Source: CAVVSD01 sp963757125 (GTDB lineage Bacteria; Actinomycetota; Thermoleophilia; Solirubrobacterales; Solirubrobacteraceae). Taken from it: DNA of 64,000 nucleotides. The notes beneath the pieces are model-generated. The model searched no databases. It was not told the origin of the DNA and saw only the letters and a list, made by a program, of their open reading frames with translations. Numbering within the stretch: position 1 is the first letter of the stretch; the number at the start of each line of letters is the position of its first letter. A program made the position numbers and the translations under genes. This document shows, one piece after another, positions 57,942 through 64,000 of this stretch. The stretch lies in the NCBI GenBank assembly GCA_963757125.1, contig CAVWQP010000009.1, positions 1,364,001 through 1,428,000 on the forward strand, given 5' to 3'.

Positions 57942-57957
57942 AAACTAGATCAAGTTT
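57942..57957. promoter_or_regulatory. 16-bp near-palindrome, OsmC operator candidate
   Basis: AAACTAGATCAAGTTT is symmetric at 14 of 16 positions. On the minus strand it contains TAGTTT, which with TGGCCA 17 bases upstream forms a plausible promoter. A repressor here would block OsmC transcription. Confidence 0.5.
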
Positions 57958-57987
57958 GACCACTTGGCCACCTAAAACCTGAACGAC

Positions 57988-58011
57988 GGCGGGCGGCCGG
58001 AGCCGCCCGCC
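57988..58011 (-). terminator. Terminator of padR-type gene
   Basis: A perfect 10-bp stem (57988-57997 and 58002-58011) with a 4-base loop, 15 bases past the PadR stop. On the minus strand it is followed within 10-15 bases by TTTT. Confidence 0.65.
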
Positions 58012-58025
58012 CCCGAGCGCGACGC

Positions 58026-58631
58026 CTACTGCGCGTCGCCATCCTTCGTCTCCTCGCCGTCCTCGGCGAGGATGCGGTACAGCGCTCGGCGGGTCTCGCC
58101 GAGGATCCGGCGCGCCTCGGCCACCTGGGCCTCGGTGCCGGCCTGGGCGACCTGCCACGCCGCGGTGCCGACCTGCATCAGCAGGTCGCGGAGCTCGTGG
58201 AGCCCCTGGCCCTGCTCGTCGCGGACGGCCTCCCACGGCGCGCCGAGGTCGTTCTCCTCGACGTGCTTGCGACCCTCGTCGGTGAGGGTGAGCACGCTTC
58301 GGCCGTCGCGCTCCTCGGAACGGATCAGGCCCTCGTCCTCCAGAAGCTGGAGGGCGGGGTAGACCGAGCCGGGGCTGGGGCGCCACACGCCCTCGCTGCG
58401 GCTCTCGATCTCCTGGATGAGGCCGTAGCCGTTGCGCGGCTCCTCGGCGAGGAGCACGAGCAGGGCGGCGCGGACGTCGCCCCGACGGGCGCGCGGACCG
58501 CGGCCTCCTCCGGGACCCCACGGGCCGAACGGCCCGCCGCGTCCCCTGTGATGTCCGCGGCCGCCACGCCCGCCTCGCGGGCCCATGGCCCACATGACGG
58601 GGCCGCCACGGTGATGTGCACTTGCGTACAT
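58026..58631 (-). CDS. PadR family regulator with Gly/His/Arg-rich N-terminus
   Basis: A 201-residue protein. Residues ~1-50 are a disordered Gly/Arg/His/Pro stretch (GPRGGRGGRGHHRGRGG). The PadR winged helix follows (RAALLVLLAEEPRNGYGLIQEIESRS, WRPSPGSVYPALQLLEDEGLI, wing SEERDGRSVLTLTDEG) and a C-terminal dimer helix. ATG 58631 was chosen for the AAGGAG 6 bases upstream; ATG 58658 would add 9 residues. Its promoter is covered by palindromes, so autoregulation is likely. Confidence 0.9.
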   Translation of the reverse strand: MYASAHHRGGPVMWAMGPRGGRGGRGHHRGRGGPFGPWGPGGGRGPRARRGDVRAALLVLLAEEPRNGYGLIQEIESRSEGVWRPSPGSVYPALQLLEDEGLIRSEERDGRSVLTLTDEGRKHVEENDLGAPWEAVRDEQGQGLHELRDLLMQVGTAAWQVAQAGTEAQVAEARRILGETRRALYRILAEDGEETKDGDAQ

Positions 58632-58656
58632 GTGGTTCTCCTTGTTGTCGTAGTAC

Positions 58657-58699
58657 ATCGTGCGAGCATCACGATATATCGGTAACTGTCGGATGTCAA
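58657..58699 (-). promoter_or_regulatory. Canonical promoter TTGACA-N17-TATCGT with palindromes (padR)
   Basis: On the minus strand: perfect TTGACA (58699-58694), 17 bases, TATCGT (58676-58671). Covering the -10 are the palindrome CGATATATCG (58672-58681) and the inverted repeat ATCGTG/CACGAT (58657-58662, 58670-58675). This is the only textbook -35/-10 pair in the window; the palindromes are probable PadR operators. Confidence 0.75.
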
Positions 58700-58736
58700 G
58701 TCGAGCGCCGGGACGGGCGACGCTCGGGCGGCCGGG

Positions 58737-59252
58737 CTAGCGCAGGTCGGCGCGGTAGAAGTCGACCGGGTCGAGGAACCCGCGGCCGGTGCGGCCGTCG
58801 GGTCCTTGCGTCCGGTACCGCGGCTCGCGGAGCAGCAGGGCGCCCTCGCGCAGCTGCCAGTCGCGCATGCCGCGCGCCATGATCGCAAGCGCGACCGCGT
58901 TGCCGAGCAGCACGCCCGCGACGCCCGGGACGAGGATCGCCATGCCGCCGACGACGACGACCATCGGCAGCGTCCAGACCAGCGTCCGCGTCAGCGTCCG
59001 GTGCGGGGTCTCGCGCGCGAGCCCGGCCGGGTCGGGCGCCGGGTCCGCGAGCGCGTCGACGAGGAACCGCCGGTACGCCGCGACCCACACCACCACGCCG
59101 AAGATCACCGCGCCGAGACCCGCCAGCACCAGGGCGCCGACGACGCTCGCGCGGTCGAGTAGCGCCACGAGCGCGATCGCCACCGCGCAGCCGGCGCCCT
59201 GCACGATCGCGGCCGCCCGCAGCTCGCGCACGGGGGAGGCGAGCGGCCTCAC
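58737..59252 (-). CDS. Four-helix membrane protein in menD operon
   Basis: A 171-residue protein with two pairs of membrane helices (VQGAGCAVAIALVALLD, ASVVGALVLAGLGAVIFGVVVWVA, WTLPMVVVVGGMAILVPGV, AGVLLGNAVALAIMARG) and a soluble C-terminus. Family not recognised. GTG start overlaps the menD stop (GTGA), so it is translated together with menD. Its role in menaquinone synthesis is unproven. Confidence 0.75.
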   Translation of the reverse strand: MRPLASPVRELRAAAIVQGAGCAVAIALVALLDRASVVGALVLAGLGAVIFGVVVWVAAYRRFLVDALADPAPDPAGLARETPHRTLTRTLVWTLPMVVVVGGMAILVPGVAGVLLGNAVALAIMARGMRDWQLREGALLLREPRYRTQGPDGRTGRGFLDPVDFYRADLR

Positions 59253-60889
59253 GCGATCGCCCCCAGCGCCGCCTCGGTCGCGCGGCGGTGCAGCGCGAGG
59301 TTCTCCGCCCGGTCGGTGCGGACCTCGACGATCCGGGTGCCGGGGCCCCCGAACGCCGCACCGACGGCCGCGAGGTCGTCGACGCGCTCGTAGGCGCACC
59401 CGTAGAACGCGGCGAGGTGGGCGAAGTCGACACCGTGCGGCGTCGCGACGTGCTCCTCGAAGAAGTCGTGCTCGCCCGCGACGGGCAGGAACTCGAAGAT
59501 GCCGCCGCCGTCGTTGTTGATCAGCACGATGTCGAGGTCCAGCCCGAGGCGCCGCCCCGCGAGGAGCCCGCCGGCGTCGTGCAGCAGCGCGACGTCGCCG
59601 ATGAGCAGCACGACGGGGCCGTCGCTCACCGACGCGACCCCGTAGGCGGTGGACACCGTGCCGTCGATCCCGTTCGCGCCCCGGTTGGACAGGACGCGCG
59701 GCGGGTCGGGCCGCACGGGCGCGAAGCTCTCCACGTCGCGCACCGGCATCGACGAGGCGACGACGAGCGTCGCGTCCGCGGGCAGCGTCGCCACGAGCGA
59801 GCGCGCGACCTGCGGCTCGCCCAGGTCGTCGCCGAGCACCTCCTCGAACGCCTGTGCGACCCGCGCATCGGCTGCCCGCCAGGCGTCCAGCCACCCGTCC
59901 TCGGCCTCGGGCAGGCGCTCGAGGCGGCCGTGCAGCAGGCGCGAGAGCGTCGCGTCCGGGTCCGACCACACCGACGGCGGCGCGAACGCGACGTGCTCGG
60001 CGTCCTGCAGGCCGGCGAGCCACGCGCGCATGGGCTTGGACGTCGGCAGGTCGCCGGCGCGGAGCACGACGTCGGGCCGGTGGGCGGCGACGAACGCGGC
60101 GTCGCGCAGCAGCGCGTCGTAGTGCGCCACGGCGGCATCGCCCCGGCGGCCGCCGCTCATGGGGTCCGCGAGCACCGGCCAGCCGGCGCGCTCGGCGACG
60201 TCGACGACCCGCGGGTCGGACCCCGCGCCCGCGATCACGACGCCCCGCCGGCCCCGCTCGAGCGTGACCGGCGCCTGCGACGGCGGCGCGACCACGTCGA
60301 TCCACGGCGCGCCGTCCGGCCGCCCCGGCGCGGGGTCCGGGCCCAGCGCGGGCGCCACGAGCGGCTCGCGCAGCGGGAAGTTCAGGTGGACCGGCCCGGG
60401 CCGGGTCGCCGTCGTCGCACCCACCGCGCGGCAGGCGAGCATGCGCATCCAGCGCGCGCGCTCCGGCGTCGCCGGGTGGTTGCCGACCTCGACGAACCAC
60501 CGCACGGACCGCCCGTAGAGCCCGATCTGGTCGATCGCCTGGCCCGCGCCGACCCCACGCAGCTCGGGCGGTCGGTCGGCGGTCAGCACGAGGAGCGGCA
60601 CGCCCGCCTCGTGCGCCTCGACGACGGCCGGCAGGTAGTTCGCCGCCGCCGTCCCCGACGTGCACGCGAGCACGACGGGACGACCGGTCGCCTTCGCGGC
60701 GCCGAGCGCGAAGAACGCCGCGCAGCGCTCGTCGACGTGGGACGTCGCGCGCAGCCGCCCGTCGCGCGTGAGCGCGGCCACGAGCGGCGTCGAGCGCGAG
60801 CCGGGCGACGTGCACACGTCGGTCACGCCGCAGCGCACGAGCTCGTCGGCGAACGCGCGGAGGAGGAGGTGCTGGTCGTCGGGAGGCAA
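59249..60889 (-). CDS. menD: SEPHCHC synthase (MenD)
   Basis: A 546-residue ThDP enzyme adding 2-oxoglutarate to isochorismate in menaquinone synthesis. Typical sequence: DQHLLLRAFADELVRCGVTDVCTSPGSRSTPL, the ThDP Glu in SHVDERCAAFFALG, CTSGTAAANYLPAVVEA, NRGANGIDGTVSTAYG, and the Mg motif IGDVALLHD ... INNDGGGIFEFLP. TTG 60889 chosen; the long frame upstream of it is antisense to menH. Only 9 bases separate the menD and menH start codons, which diverge. Confidence 0.93.
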   Translation of the reverse strand: MPPDDQHLLLRAFADELVRCGVTDVCTSPGSRSTPLVAALTRDGRLRATSHVDERCAAFFALGAAKATGRPVVLACTSGTAAANYLPAVVEAHEAGVPLLVLTADRPPELRGVGAGQAIDQIGLYGRSVRWFVEVGNHPATPERARWMRMLACRAVGATTATRPGPVHLNFPLREPLVAPALGPDPAPGRPDGAPWIDVVAPPSQAPVTLERGRRGVVIAGAGSDPRVVDVAERAGWPVLADPMSGGRRGDAAVAHYDALLRDAAFVAAHRPDVVLRAGDLPTSKPMRAWLAGLQDAEHVAFAPPSVWSDPDATLSRLLHGRLERLPEAEDGWLDAWRAADARVAQAFEEVLGDDLGEPQVARSLVATLPADATLVVASSMPVRDVESFAPVRPDPPRVLSNRGANGIDGTVSTAYGVASVSDGPVVLLIGDVALLHDAGGLLAGRRLGLDLDIVLINNDGGGIFEFLPVAGEHDFFEEHVATPHGVDFAHLAAFYGCAYERVDDLAAVGAAFGGPGTRIVEVRTDRAENLALHRRATEAALGAIA

Positions 60890-60898
60890 GATGTGTGG

Positions 60899-61642
60899 AT
60901 GCGCGAGACGCTGGTGCTGCTGCACGGCTTCACACAGACCGGCCGGAGCTGGGATCCGGTCCTGGCCGTGCTCGGCGAGGCACGCTACCGCCCCGTCGCG
61001 CCCGACCTCCGCGGCCACGGGGATGCGGGGGCGATGCGACCGATCGGCTTCGACGAGATCGCCGGCGACGTTCTCGCCGCCGCGGGCGACGGCCCGTTCA
61101 CGCTCGTCGGCTACTCGCAGGGGGGCCGGATCGGCCTGCATCTGGCGCTCGCCGCGCCCGAGCGCGTGCAGAGGCTCGTGCTCGTCTCGACGACGGCGGG
61201 CCTGGAGGACGGCGCAGCGCGCGAGGCCCGCATCGCCTCCGACGAGCAGCTCGCGCGGCGCATGGAGGGCCAGGGCATCGACGCCGCCGCGCGGGCGTGG
61301 GCGGCGCAGGCGCTGTTCGGCGGGCAGACGCAGGAGGTCGCCGCGCTCGCGCACGAGGACCGGCTGCGCAACGACCCCAAGGACCTCGCCGACGTCCTGC
61401 GGGGCGTCGGCACCGGCCGCATGACGCCGCTCTGGGACCGGCTGCCCGAGCTCACCATGCCGTCGGCCGTCATCGTCGGCGAGCGCGACCGCAAGTTCGT
61501 CGACCTCGGGCGACGCCTGGCCGACGGCCTCCCCGACGCGACCTTCACGCTCGTGCCCGACGCCGGGCACGCGCTGCCGTGGGAGAAGCCCGCCGCGATC
61601 GCCGAGCTGATCAGCGGCGCACGCGATAGCTCAGGTGCGTGA
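60899..61642 (+). CDS. menH: SHCHC synthase (MenH), alpha/beta hydrolase
   Basis: A 247-residue alpha/beta hydrolase-fold lyase expected to remove pyruvate from the MenD product. Oxyanion motif LLHGFTQTGRSWD, nucleophile elbow LVGYSQGGRIGLHLAL, acid IVGERDRKF and His in VPDAGHALPWEKP. It fits MenH, and divergence from menD supports the assignment. ATG 60899 begins directly at the fold. CAAGAT lies 6 bases upstream as a weak -10. The 3' end overlaps the RibD-like gene by 32 bases in convergence. Confidence 0.87.
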   Translation: MRETLVLLHGFTQTGRSWDPVLAVLGEARYRPVAPDLRGHGDAGAMRPIGFDEIAGDVLAAAGDGPFTLVGYSQGGRIGLHLALAAPERVQRLVLVSTTAGLEDGAAREARIASDEQLARRMEGQGIDAAARAWAAQALFGGQTQEVAALAHEDRLRNDPKDLADVLRGVGTGRMTPLWDRLPELTMPSAVIVGERDRKFVDLGRRLADGLPDATFTLVPDAGHALPWEKPAAIAELISGARDSSGA

Positions 61643-62196
61643 CGCCCTCGGCGGCGACGATCTCCGGATCCTCGAGCCGGACGGGCCCGTCGGAGCCCGC
61701 GAACCACGGGATGCCCTTGCCGAGCACGACCGGGATGAGGTTCACGGTGATCTCGTCGAGCAGACCGGCATCGAGGCAGGCCCGCGACGCCGCGGCGCCC
61801 GCCCACCGCCACGACGCGGTCCCCGGCGAGCTCGGACGCCTTCGCCACGGCCGACTCGATGTCGGTCGCGAAGACGATCTGGACGCCCCCGCGCGGCCAG
61901 TCGTCGGGCGGGTCGTGCGTCAGCACGACCATGGGCGCGTCGGCCGGCGGCCGGGCGTTCCAGCCGTTCGTGAGGTCGTAGAGGCGGCGGCCGACGAGGA
62001 ACGCGCCGGCCGACGCCAGGGCGGCCTCGAACACAGCCGCGCTCTCCTCGGTCAGGTGCGCCGCGCGCCCCGCTGCCGGGTTCTGTATCTCGACCGGTCC
62101 GCCCTCGTACCAGCCGAAGAGGTCGTCGCAGCCGTCGTCGGGATCTGCGATGAAGCCGTCCAGCGACATCGACATGTTCGCGATCACTCGTGCCAT
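61611..62196 (-). CDS. Dihydrofolate reductase (RibD C-terminal) family, one extra base in frame
   Basis: A 194-residue dihydrofolate-reductase-like protein if one G near 61800 is skipped (62196-61801 joined to 61799-61611). First part: MARVIANMSMSLDGFIAD, GRRLYDLTNGW, PMVVLTHDPPDDWP and DRVVAVGG. Second part: AAASRACLDAGLLDEITVNL, PVVLGKGIPWFAG and a final THLSYRVRR. The break is in a GGGCGGGCG run inside the NADPH-binding region. Conserved sequence on both sides argues for a sequence error or fresh mutation. Substrate unknown. Confidence 0.82.
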
Positions 62197-62225
62197 GCAA
62201 GGAGGACGACGCGCGCCCTCCGGAC

Positions 62226-63692
62226 TCATCGCGGCGGCAGGCTCGATCGCGGCAGCCGCGCCGCGGTCGCCACCGCCTGGGCGGGCGTGACCTTCAGCCG
62301 CCCGCAGCCGTCGATCGGCTGCCCGCGCAGGAACCGCCGGGTGGCGGGTGCCGCGCAGCCGTCGGGCCCGGCGGAGAGCGTGTCGTGCCCCCAGCCCGGC
62401 TCGCGCACGAGCCGCGCGTCCGGGAGCTGCGCCGCCAGGCGCCGCGCGCCCTCCAGGGGCGTGCGCAGGTCGAGCTCGCCGGACAGGATGAGGAACGGGA
62501 CGTCGGGCAGCGGCGGCTCGGCCGGCGGCGGCTTTGCGGGCGACGGCCAGTGTCCGCAGACGGGCCAGAGCCCGGCGCGCAGTGCGGCGGTGCGGTCGAA
62601 CGGGCTGACGGCGGCGTCGGGCACGGCCGCGAGCGCCGCCTGCATCTGGGCGTAGCGCGTCGCCGCCGGCGCCGTGCGGTCCCAGGCGGTCGGCGACTCC
62701 TCGCACAGCGTCGCCGCGAAGAGACCCGGGCTGAAGTCGCGCAGCGTCCCCAGCGAGTCGAGCTGGTCGGCTGCGCGCGAGAGCCCGATGAGCGACGCGT
62801 AGCGGCCCTTCAGCGCCTCGTCGACGACGATCGGGATCGCCTGCATGAGCGGGACGAACAGGTCGGTCGTCACGAGCAGCGTGTAGAGGTCGTCCTCGGT
62901 GATCTGGACGGTGATGCTGCTGCGGCCGTCGCGCACGACGCGCTCCAGCGGCTTCGCCCGCAGCTGGGCGGCGAGCTTCTGCAGGTCCGCGATCGGGTGC
63001 TCGATGCCGCCGCAGCCGTACTCGCAGATCCGGTGCAGGACCCGCGGGATCGCCTGCACCGTCGCGAGCGAGAAGGGGTCCGTGCCGCTCGCCTCCAGCG
63101 GCGAGTCGAGGATGATGCGGTCCGTGTGCTGCGGGTAGCGCCGCGCGTACTCCAGCGCGACGCGCGTCCCGTAGGAGACGCCGTAGACGGCGATCTTCGG
63201 GACGCCGAGCCGGCGGCGGACCGCGTCGATGTCGGCCGCGACGTCCGCCGACGTGTAGAACGACCGCCTGGCGCCCAGCTCACGCGCGCAGGACGTGGCC
63301 GAGGCGACCTCCGACGCGGCGAACGCCTGCTCGTAGGCGCGACAGCGCACGAGGCCCGACCAGCCGGTGCCGCGCGTGTCGAGCGTGATGAGGTCGCGAC
63401 CGGCGCGGCGCGAGCCGAGCTCGTCGGCGAAGTCGGCGGTGAACGGGACGGTCGCCTGCCCGGGGCCGCCCGCGAGCGCCAGGACCGGAGCGCGCGTCGC
63501 CTTGCGGGCGCGGATGATCCCGACGTGCAGCGCGACGCTGCCGGGCACGTCGCCCGAGCGGTCGAGCGGCACGGTCACGGTCCGGCACTGCACGCCGCGT
63601 GGGCACGGCGTCGGGCGCTCGGCCGCCGACGCGGAGGCCGCGCCCACGAGCAGGGCGGCGAGGGCGAGCGTGATGGGAAGAAGTCGGCGCAC
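62226..63692 (-). CDS. Secreted alpha/beta hydrolase, tripeptidyl aminopeptidase-like
   Basis: A 488-residue exported hydrolase with a signal peptide (~1-23). The fold is of the TAP (tripeptidyl aminopeptidase)-like family: VLALAGGPGQATVPF, DTRGTGWSGLVRC, nucleophile VYGVSYGTRVALEYARRYP, a C-terminal Asp in LILSGELDLRTP and His in PGWGHDTLS. Several cysteines suggest disulfides. GTG start directly follows the menC stop (TGA then GTG), so it is co-transcribed with menC. Peptide or ester substrate unknown. Confidence 0.87.
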   Translation of the reverse strand: MRRLLPITLALAALLVGAASASAAERPTPCPRGVQCRTVTVPLDRSGDVPGSVALHVGIIRARKATRAPVLALAGGPGQATVPFTADFADELGSRRAGRDLITLDTRGTGWSGLVRCRAYEQAFAASEVASATSCARELGARRSFYTSADVAADIDAVRRRLGVPKIAVYGVSYGTRVALEYARRYPQHTDRIILDSPLEASGTDPFSLATVQAIPRVLHRICEYGCGGIEHPIADLQKLAAQLRAKPLERVVRDGRSSITVQITEDDLYTLLVTTDLFVPLMQAIPIVVDEALKGRYASLIGLSRAADQLDSLGTLRDFSPGLFAATLCEESPTAWDRTAPAATRYAQMQAALAAVPDAAVSPFDRTAALRAGLWPVCGHWPSPAKPPPAEPPLPDVPFLILSGELDLRTPLEGARRLAAQLPDARLVREPGWGHDTLSAGPDGCAAPATRRFLRGQPIDGCGRLKVTPAQAVATAARLPRSSLPPR

Positions 63693-64000
63693 TCAGAAGA
63701 GCCCGGGACCCGCGGGCACGGGGATGGCGCCGTCGCGAACCTGCAGCGCACCGGGCACCGGTAGATCCAGCAGACTAAGCGTTGCGAGCCCACATGGGGC
63801 CTGGACCCGCAGCGCGGCGGCGCAGTGCACCGCGGCCGCGATGCCCAGCGGCCCGTCGAACGTCGACGCCAGATAGACCTCCGCGCCCGTCGCCTGGGCG
63901 AGCGCCGCCGTCGCCAGCAGCCCGGAGATCCCGCCGCGGCGCGACACCTTCAGGCAGACCGCGTCGGCGGCGCCCGACGCCACGGCGCCCGGCTCGTCGC
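63693..64000 (-). CDS. menC: o-Succinylbenzoate synthase/enolase superfamily, 5' end outside window
   Basis: The C-terminal ~100 residues of an enolase-superfamily enzyme; the frame stays open to the window edge. Visible: the DE-type acid (DEPGAVASG), DAVCLKVSRRGGISGLLATAAL with the second catalytic Lys, and EVYLASTFDGPLGIAAAVHCAAAL. In this window, with menF, menD and menH, o-succinylbenzoate synthase (MenC) is the likeliest role. A dipeptide epimerase or muconate cycloisomerase relative cannot be excluded from the fragment. Confidence 0.78.
   Translation of the reverse strand, partial: DEPGAVASGAADAVCLKVSRRGGISGLLATAALAQATGAEVYLASTFDGPLGIAAAVHCAAALRVQAPCGLATLSLLDLPVPGALQVRDGAIPVPAGPGLF

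Noticed and set aside
1..64000. tRNA, rRNA, insertion sequences, phage genes
   Set aside because: No tRNA-like cloverleaf with CCA context, no transposase or integrase reading frame, and no abrupt composition change were seen on either strand.

Overview
The window is very GC-rich and densely packed with genes. Codons favour G or C at the third position, and there are no rRNA genes, tRNAs, CRISPR arrays or insertion sequences that I can see. Gene content (two luciferase-like flavin monooxygenases, a DivIVA-like protein, GatCAB, a large LuxR-type ATPase regulator, menaquinone genes, an LPxTG protein) points to an actinobacterium. My inference is class Thermoleophilia, order Solirubrobacterales; I could not test this by alignment. 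It looks like ordinary chromosome. No mobile element or prophage was found.

Layout. 1-3.4 kb: end of an arginine operon (argD partial, argG) followed by a D-2-hydroxyacid dehydrogenase. 3.4-7.3 kb: a small membrane protein and two tandem paralogues of unrecognised function (N-terminal beta-rich domain, coiled coil, two SCP2-like repeats). 7.4-11.5 kb: dnaE and a lipoprotein. 11.5-16.8 kb, minus strand: a histidine kinase/response regulator pair, a luciferase-like oxidoreductase, an MFS exporter and endonuclease IV. 16.8-22.6 kb: gltX, an HDOD-LuxR regulator behind a sigma-28-type promoter, an Rrf2 regulator with a palindromic promoter, and a tightly overlapping HTH/unknown/VOC/RidA operon. 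22.7-31.7 kb: an LPxTG surface protein, a flippase-like membrane protein, a LuxR-family ATPase regulator, a secreted MopE-motif protein, a luciferase-like monooxygenase and pobA. 31.7-37.5 kb: MaoC/SDR pair, MarR, XdhC, a DivIVA-like protein, a PHB depolymerase and a GST. 37.5-41.2 kb: hydrolase, cysK, cysE and a queuosine-salvage protein. 41.2-44.5 kb: a UvrD/PcrA helicase gene holding an intein. 44.5-51 kb: galK, gatCAB and small membrane proteins. 51-54.7 kb: ilvB, ilvN, menF. 54.7-58.7 kb: cysteine dioxygenase, amidohydrolase, flavin monooxygenase, OsmC, PadR. 58.7-64 kb: menD, menH, a reductase, a secreted protease and menC (partial).

Functional threads. Menaquinone synthesis is spread over the right third (menF, menD, menH, menC). 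Cysteine synthesis (cysK-cysE) and breakdown (cysteine dioxygenase) are both present. GatCAB with a single GltX suggests that Gln-tRNA is made by the indirect transamidation route. Two luciferase-like proteins suggest F420 or FMN redox chemistry.

Two features run through the whole window. First, many genes carry a TAnnnT hexamer 6-8 bases before the start codon and no Shine-Dalgarno sequence; this is the layout expected for leaderless transcription, and it helped me choose starts. Second, four otherwise conserved genes (nfo, an alpha/beta hydrolase, uvrD/pcrA twice, a RibD-like reductase) each contain single-base frameshifts. Their conserved motifs are intact on both sides, so errors in the sequence are the likeliest cause.
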